Of a stretch of 64,000 nucleotides of DNA, positions 57,289 to 64,000 are shown piece after piece. Each line of letters opens with the position of its first letter. Position 1 is the first letter of the stretch. Origin of the DNA: Ligustrum vulgare (taxonomy: Eukaryota > Streptophyta > Magnoliopsida > Lamiales > Oleaceae). The notes beneath the pieces are model-generated. The model saw nothing but the letters and a program-made list of their open reading frames with translations. It did not search any database and was not told the DNA's origin. The stretch lies in the NCBI GenBank assembly GCA_963555705.1, contig OY743171.1, positions 14,693,352 to 14,757,351 on the forward strand. The letters run 5' to 3'. A program made the translations under genes and the position numbers.

Positions 57289-59455
57289 GCATAACCTTCA
57301 ATGATACTGCCTTCAGTTCTAAATCGGTTTCTCACATTTCCTTTTAATATCCCCATGTATCTCTCAAATGGATACATATACCTTAAGAAAACTGGACCAC
57401 AAATCTTAATTTCTCTCACCAAGTGAACAAGTAAGTGCACCATAACATCAAAAAATGATGGAGGAAAATACATTTCAAATTGACATAGAGTGATAACAAT
57501 ATCGGTCTATAAATCATCCAACGTCTCCGGATCAACAACTTTACTGGAAATTGCGTTGAATAAAAAACACAATTTTATAATGACATGTCTAACATGTTTT
57601 GGAAGAATGTCTCGAATTGCAACTGGTAACTAGTGTTGCATTAAGACATGACAATCATGAGACTTCATACCAAACAATTTCAGGTCCTTCATCGACACAA
57701 GACTTTTGATGTTTGAAGAGTATCCAGATGGAACCTTAACAGCACTTAAGCACTCACAAAAGCTTGTTCTCTTTTCTAGACAAAGTATAACAAGCTGAGG
57801 GTAAAAAGGTATGCTTTTTTGACTCTTGAGGTGCTAACTTATCTCGTATCCCCATTTCTACCATGTCTTTTCTGACTTTGATACCGTCTTTCATCTTTCC
57901 TTGAATGTTCAATAATATCCCGATGATACTATCACATACATTTTTCTCCACATGCATTACATCAAGGCAATGTCTTGCTTGTAAATTTTCACAGTACGGT
58001 AGATCCAAAAATATGGATATCTTCTTCCAAAGACTCTTCTAAGGAGGCTTAAAAGATTTTCCAAACACGACATCAATATTTTTAACTCGTTCACAAACCT
58101 CATTTCCTGTTAACGGCAAGCGGGAAACCCGATTCTAGATTTTTCCATTGAAGGCTTTTTTCTTCTTTCGATAAGGGTGGTCAATAGGGAGAAAAATTTG
58201 ATGACTCATATACATATTTTTCTTACAGTTTTTTAGCCAAAGATCAACCGTGTCTTCCTCACAAATGGGACATGCTTTAGCTCCTTTGTTTGTATATCCC
58301 GACAAGTTACTATGAGCTGGAAAATCATTTATGGTGCAAAATATCATAGCACGTAAGGTGAAATTCATTTGGCTATGTGCATCAAACACCGACACACCTT
58401 CATTCCACAAGAACCTTAAATCTTCAATTAATGGCCCAAGGTAAATATCTATGTCATTTCTCGATTGTTCAGGCCTTGATATTAGTAATGACAACATGAT
58501 GTTCTTGTTTAGGCCCTGATATTAGCAATGACAAAAACCTATTAATGTTCCTCCATTGAGGAGAATCGGCATGGTGTCTTAGATTTCCATCTTCTTTCCT
58601 CCCTTCAACGTACCACCGAATGTTCTTAGCGTCCTTTGCATTAGCAAACAGGCGTTTAAATCTTGGTATTATGGGTAGATACCATAACAACTTTGCCGGA
58701 GAGCCTTTCTTATCCTCACAATTATCATTTATGTACTTTTGTTTATACCTCGATGCCCCACACTTTGGACATAGATGCAAGTCCTTATACTCATTCCGAT
58801 AAAATACACAATCATTTGGACGTGCATGTATCCTCTCGATCTCCATACCCATAGGGCACAACATTTTCTTTACCTCGTAAATTGAACTAAGAAGCTCGTT
58901 ATCCTCCAGAAGCATTTCTCATAAAAGTTCCAATAATACCGTGAAACTCTTATCACTTTACCTATTCCTTGCTTTCAAGTTATACAATTTGAACACAACA
59001 GACAATTTTGTGAATTTATTACAACCAAAAAACAAAGGCTTTTCAGAATCCTTGAATAGGTTATCGATTATATGAGGCTTTTCAATAAAATATTATTGTA
59101 TATCACACATCATTTCATCTATCCGATCATTACCCACATCATTCTTGTCATTCTCCACATTAATCTCATCATTATTGCTCAAACCCTCATTCTCACCTGC
59201 GCTCGTACTAGGAAGTATACTCTCACCATCCCATATCCATTGTGTATAACCCTCTTTAAACCCACACCAAATCAAATGACTCTTCACTTGCTCAGAACAA
59301 TGAAACTTTCTCAAATTCTTACAATCACAACAAGGACTTAAAATCATTTCTTCCTCTTTCTTTATTTTATTTTCCTCAGCACATTTCATAAATTTTTCAA
59401 CTTCTTTTACATATTCTTGTGTACTACATCTCCCATACATCCAACTTCGATCCAT
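57289..59455 (-). pseudogene. CACTA B Tnp2-type transposase, first part
   Basis: The transposase binds element ends and catalyses cut-and-paste movement. The start MDRSWMYGRCSTQEYVKEVE at 59455 is the transposase-associated domain, with CCDCKN and HLIWCGFKEGY. Then LFKDSEKPLFFG and KMLCPMGMEIERIHARPNDC lead into LCPKCGASRYK, LLWYLPIIPRFKRLF and LRHHADSPQW of the Tnp2 family (58915-58540). LGPLIEDLRFLWNEGV and GAKACPICEEDT follow (58450-58240), then RHCLDVMHVEKNVCDSIIG (about 57965). A DUF4218-like part has FPPSFFDVMVHLLVHLVREI and YPFERYMGILKG (57470-57330). Stops and frame changes occur throughout. A 60-bp stretch around 58471-58531 is duplicated. The 3.4-kb insertion cuts the frame at 57288; it resumes at 53905. 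Confidence 0.88.
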
Positions 59456-59986
59456 ATCTAACCACCTATATATCAAAATATTCACAATGTATTAAAACGA
59501 ATGAAATCACCTTAAATTATAAATTTCATTTTTTTAGTTATATAATCCTAAAAAAATTTCGGCAGAATCTCCTGTATAAATTGGACTTAGCCAACCTGTA
59601 GGGGCAATCAAAATTTCACAATTCCACCAAAACATTCAACCTCAACATATCCAAAACTCAAACCCAACTTTAGTCAAACTTCAACATCATCATCTACTCC
59701 AAAAATAATTCGACATCAATTCCCAACTCTTCAACATCAAACGTCTGTAATTAATTGTATATTATATAAAAACTAGCATTCTATAATTTCATTAAAACTC
59801 CAACAATTAAAAAATTGCAATATATCCATCTACTAATTCAAAATCAATTACCTAAAATTAACATTCAAACTAAACTAATAAAAATTCATTTAAACTAATT
59901 AACACATAAATTAAATCATCATATACATAATAAATATACAACATATATATAAAAATTTACTACACTATATACAAGATATATATATA
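59456..59986. other. CACTA B 5' leader
   Basis: AT-rich, no gene. It is the non-coding stretch between the transposase start and the left terminus, before the LTR-like insertion. Confidence 0.5.
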
Positions 59987-61881
59987 TGTAATACGCCAAA
60001 TTTTTTTTGCTCTTTTAATTTACTCATTTAATTTTTTTGGATGATAATTTAACTTTTCAAAATTTTATATGGCCAAAATAAATAGTGATTGCCAAGTTTG
60101 CATTGTTGATTGATTAAAAGTTTGCCAAGATTAGTTAATTAAGTTTTTTTTGTGGATTAATGTCAAATTTTACACCTAATTACTATAGATAAGCATTTCT
60201 TTTCCACTTGGCCGAGAGTGGAGTGCTACCTCTATAGTGAAGTAATTTTCATGCAAAGTAAAAACAAGCATGAGGTGGTTAAGGCAAGCATGAGGTGTTC
60301 AGTGTTTAATATTCAATCATGACATGAGGTGTCAAGCACAACATGAGGTGTACCTTTGTAGTTAAGTAACAAGCAAGAATGTGGTGTCAACTAGTTGCAA
60401 GCTATCTTTGTAGTGAAGTAATTTTCATGCAAAGTAAAAACAAGCATGAGGTGGTTAAGGCAAGCATGAGGTGTTTAGTTAAATTTTTGAAGTATATCCA
60501 TCCAACTTACGTGTAGATGTAGGCACCAAACTTTAACTTGATAGATAGTAACCCTTTACACCTTACTTAGTCCATAGGTTTTCCTTACCTATAGATAATT
60601 AAGAAAAGCTTCCTGCAAATGTCTTGACAACCAAAAAAATTACTCTCAAAGAAAAAAATAAACACCAACAGTCAGTGAAGGAAGGTAAAGAAAAAGATAA
60701 AGTAAGAATAGAAGAAGAAGAAGAACAAACGCTAGTACTTTCAAGTACACTTTTCCACTAAAATTACTCCAAGTTTTAAGGTAAGATACTTTCTATGCTC
60801 AAGTGGTAGGATTTCATGGTAATATTTATGCTTAAGCTATGCATGAAAATCTATAATATGAAAGATGTGGACAATTTCACAAAGTTAGTATCTATTTATG
60901 CCTTAGGACAAGTCTAAAGGGCACCGGCAAGCCGGAATGTGCAAGTATGTGTTTGAATGCTTTCTTTTGTGCAATATTAACATGTTAAATCCGAGTATGG
61001 TATCTTACTGAGTATTCTTTATACTCATAGTATTTTATACTAAATTTTCAGATCCATGATCGTTGAGTTGGTGGAAGTTAGTCGGCATACTCGATGATGG
61101 ATTAAGGACAGAGTTATTTTGTATCAATTTCTTTTTCGTATGTTTTGTTCGAAGACTATTTTCCATATGCTTTTCTTGTGCTATTAAATATAAACATGTA
61201 TAAGACATGATGTAATATGGTACTAGAAGTAAACTTTGAAATCATATCTTTCATGTTATGCTAAGACACATTTTTATAGACCTTTTCCTGCAATGATAAA
61301 ATAGGTAGAAACTGGACAGGTTTTTAGGGTTAATTCAAAATGCTATTACTAACTGTATAGACACCTATTTAAGACTCTAAAAATACTGGTGCATTCCTAT
61401 TTGAGTTTTCTTTATATGAGTGCAAGAATCACTCAATTTCAAGTTTTGTGGCATTAGATATAAATTTTTAAGTGTCAAGGGTCAATCTGAAGTTTCTGTG
61501 CAGTACCTCACTATTTTTTGTAAAAACGTCTATATCATATGATCTTGAAAATATTCCATATTTTAGCATAAGAAACTACTTGGAAATATCTTTCTAATGC
61601 CATAGATTTCATAGAAAATAGAGTTGGGATGAATTTTATAAAAATGTTTGAACTGGCTTCCCCAACCAGCCATGACTGCGCCAAGTTCGTATATGTAAAG
61701 AAAAGTTTCAGGTCAGCATGTACTTCTGCTGGCCATTAAATTTTATAAAGATATTTTACTATAAGCGGAAAATAAGTTTCCAGTAAATATTTCATTTTAT
61801 TTAAGAGTTTATCCATGTAACAAAAGCAAAAGTTATTATGTTTAATACGTGACACTCGAAGCTAAAGTTTGAGGCGTCACA
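59987..61881. mobile_element. 1.9-kb LTR-like insertion (probable solo LTR)
   Basis: It begins TGTAATACGCC, ends GAGGCGTCACA (imperfect inverse), and is flanked by ATATA on both sides (59982-59986 and 61882-61886). The flanks lie in a TA-rich run, so that duplication is weaker evidence. No coding region is seen. It contains a 65-bp direct repeat, TAGTGAAGTAATTTTCATGC...CATGAGGTGTT, at about 60236-60302 and 60412-60478. Confidence 0.7.
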
Positions 61882-61916
61882 ATATATATATATATAGACA
61901 CACACACACACACACA
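61882..61916. repeat. (AT)n(AC)n microsatellite
   Basis: An AT run is followed by an AC run directly right of the LTR-like insertion. Confidence 0.9.
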
Positions 61917-62109
61917 TATACATATATACTTCTAATAACATATATAAACATAAAAATATAGCAATGTATATCTATAGATACCTTTAAAAAAAGAGAGGCG
62001 GTGGAAATGAGAGGGAGGACGTGGCGGCGTGTGGCGAAAATGAGAGGCGGCCGTGGGTTGGCGAAAATGAGAGTGGTGGCGGCGGGTGGCGGAACTATGA
62101 GATTGGGGA

Positions 62110-62207
62110 GGGTTTGAGTGAAATTTGCCACCGCTATTTTATTAGGCGTCAATTTTCGCAAAAAGAGACGAAAATTACTTCATTTTTTGGTGTAATTTGT
62201 ACTAGTG
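62110..62207 (-). repeat. Left terminus of CACTA B (minus strand)
   Basis: The terminus CACTAGTACAAATTACACC at 62207 is read on the minus strand. Subterminal GGCGTCAATTTTCGC and GAGACGAAAATTA motifs differ from the GTCGGTTGT type of CACTA A, as expected for a different family or the other end. Confidence 0.65.
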
Positions 62208-64000
62208 TGAGACAAAAATATAAAATAAGGAAATACCAAGAACTTGATCTGAGCAATACTTTAACCTCAAGTTCTTTAGCTGAAATTTTCTCAAGCATGG
62301 TCCATTGATTTTACCATTTTGATAGATCTACCTAAAAATATTTGTCGTACTTGATAGTAACTTTAACCAGTAAATTTACGATCAGCAAGATTTATATTAC
62401 TACTAAACCCATCTCATATAAGTTATATTTCTTTCTTGAAGTGAAAAGCAAACCATTTCAACTAAACAAAGGTCCCTCAACCATCCAGCTATAGCAAGTT
62501 TAACTTAGGATTTAGAATCTCTTCACCATATTGAAAATAGAAAGAACTGTGAGAAATTCAGCTTGAATTAAATGGAAGAGAATTTAAGTTGCACTGAACA
62601 TTTGTAGTGAAAAAAAGCCTCACCAAATTCTAATGATGTTGAGCTTGTCTAGCTTTCTCCGACTGATCCTTGAATACATAGTTGCGGCCATCCTTCTCAA
62701 TCTCACCCACGACCCATCCCCAATACAGTATATTTCAATACACGAACATGAGATTATAGTACAAAAACTATTTTAATCAAAGGAAATGAACAGAGATTCA
62801 TAAAAACCTCTACGAAAACATGATTATCAATCATCAAAATATAAAAAGTAATATTCAAATACTAATGCACACTTGCACACACAGACTACAAACTTACAAC
62901 ATAAAACGAATTAAACTTCTGAACTACCAAAGGAAAAAATCTCAATGTCTCAAAACAAAATCAACTCTATTTCAATTAATAATAATAGAGTTAATTAAAA
63001 TATTTACATAATACAATCATGGTAACATTTGCAAAAAAAGCTATGGAAATAGATAGGAAAACATCTCATCCATGGAATAAACCTGCTAAGAAAGAACGTA
63101 TAATTAGCTCATGAACCCAGTGGGTTTTAACCAAAATATATTCCCATGAACATAAGCATCTCAATCAAAGGAAATCTTACATAGATATGGATCATAAATA
63201 TCAAGACCATAGATAAAAATTAACATCATCTAGAAATATTTTATCTCATTTCACGGAATAAGTATGGAAAAGGAATTAAAGACTAACCCATTAACAAATT
63301 TTTTGCCTAAACAATTTAACCATAAACAAATCCAGAAATTATGGGTCTAAAGTTTTGAAATCTCAAAAACCAACTCACCACAAAGACGAAAGTTCAAATA
63401 AATCAATTGAAGCAAAAGGCTGAAAGATTCAAAACCTTTGGTCAAACTTCAAAGATGGAAGAAGGGACTCTTATAACAGAATCTAATGTTACAGGTATCT
63501 TCGTTGTATTTACTTGCTTTTTTCATTGTAGTGCTTTACTTTTGCTGGAGGTCAGGTATTTGCCCCCCTCCTTTTATTTGTTTTTCGCATTTTATGTTAT
63601 TTTATAAGCCACACTTGTGGTTTTTTGAAAAAAAAAATGTTACAGGTATCATCATAGGGCTCAAGACGCACAAGATCTAGAGATTAATCTATAACTGTAA
63701 CCATCAATCTAATATACATTTTTGTGTGCTGGCTTTCAAAAGAAACTTACCTTTCTTTATCGAAGCAGAGAGCGGCTATATCGTTTATGTCTCTGTTCGT
63801 CAGCATTCTACGACAATAAGGGAAATTATCAGAAACTATTAATCTTTGCATATCAAACACTGAAAGAAACTATGGATATGTTAGGCATAGTGGGTTGAAC
63901 CTGTTTGGTGACTCTTTCCCGAATCTATCGAGCTTCTTCTTCATTTGGCTTTCATTTTAGGCCTTGATTTCCCATATATTATTCAGATCCCCCAAATTCA
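62208..64000. other. Flanking DNA with possible minus-strand exons of a host gene
   Basis: A minus-strand block at about 63830-63763 reads CRRMLTNRDINDIAALCFDKE and ends at GTAAGT, a good donor. Another open block lies at 62730-62635 (GWVVGEIEKDGRNYVFKDQS), ending in a stop. They could belong to one gene transcribed leftward. I do not recognise the protein, and a second frame is also open at 62730-62635. Otherwise the stretch is AT-rich and non-coding. Confidence 0.3.
63500..63635 (+). mobile_element. Short non-LTR insertion (5'-truncated LINE tail or SINE) with poly(A)
   Basis: 136 bp ending in TTTTTTGAAAAAAAA is flanked by the 15-bp duplication AATGTTACAGGTATC (63485-63499 and 63636-63650). 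Long target duplications plus an A-tail are the mark of target-primed reverse transcription. No tRNA-like A/B boxes were seen, so a truncated LINE 3' end is more likely. Confidence 0.8.

Larger units (their letters stand above)
51250..62207 (-). mobile_element. CACTA element B (autonomous type, decayed), with two LTR-like insertions
   Basis: Read on the minus strand, it begins CACTAGTACAAATTACACC at 62207. A transposase-associated domain, Tnp2 transposase, DUF4218-type region and C48 peptidase gene follow, ending at 51250 where CACTA A abuts. Its own right terminus is not found, so either CACTA A inserted into it or the two were joined by rearrangement. Insertions at 53911-57288 and 59987-61881 interrupt it. 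Its own DNA in the window is about 5.7 kb. Confidence 0.75.

Noticed and set aside
24891..62207. Pairing the termini 24891 and 62207 as one CACTA element
   Set aside because: Their tips match (CACTAGTACA), but the subterminal motifs differ and 51239-51249 pairs far better with 24891 over about 59 bp; flanks TGT and TGA also differ.
1..64000. tRNA, rRNA or CRISPR features
   Set aside because: Nothing with the needed structure was seen; tRNA-like strings are only retroelement primer sites.

Overview
The window looks like repeat-dominated DNA from a flowering plant, probably a eudicot. I see Athila-type and chromovirus Gypsy LTR retrotransposons, CACTA DNA transposons, plant LINE remnants and an endogenous caulimovirid-like sequence. 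There are also fragments of conserved plant or eukaryotic genes (PRP3, DSS1/SEM1, a PB1-like protein). Base composition is AT-rich. I cannot name the species. No complete, clearly functional multi-exon host gene is visible.

Left part (1-17.1 kb): a degenerate tandem array (1-565) is followed by a broken LINE RT/RNase H region (566-2309) carrying a 161-bp solo LTR with a perfect 5-bp target duplication. An Athila-like Gypsy element follows (2310-8788). It keeps its 5' LTR and almost all of gag-pol but is cut off inside the integrase. From 8789 to 14461 lies a largely non-coding, copia-like remnant ending in an LTR. On its minus strand it carries two uninterrupted ORFs: a LONELY GUY-like cytokinin-activating enzyme (9865-10518) and a basic cysteine-rich protein (10792-11337). 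This pair is the least expected content of the window. Then come a CACTA end, a decayed gag-like fragment and a truncated long LTR.

Middle part (17.1-24.9 kb): a mosaic of short host-gene fragments, nearly all on the minus strand (PRP3, a PB1-like Gln-rich tail, exon 1 of DSS1, several unidentified exon-like pieces), mixed with tandem duplications and microsatellites. This suggests fragment capture by a transposon.

Right part (24.9-62.2 kb): a stack of nested insertions. CACTA A (24891-51249) contains a caulimovirid-like movement/capsid sequence in a partial head-to-tail repeat. That sequence is split by a minus-strand Tekay/Del-type chromovirus (28990-50905, TSD ATCTT), which is in turn split by a plus-strand Athila-like element (32065-44837). 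Abutting CACTA A is a second, minus-strand CACTA element B (51250-62207) with Tnp2 transposase and C48 peptidase pseudogenes. It is interrupted by a 3.4-kb LTR-like insertion (53911-57288, TSD GCATA) and a 1.9-kb one (59987-61881, TSD ATATA). The last 1.8 kb holds exon-like pieces and a small poly(A)-tailed insertion with a 15-bp target duplication.

None of the transposon coding regions is intact. Most breaks in the younger Athila-like copy are single in-frame stops.
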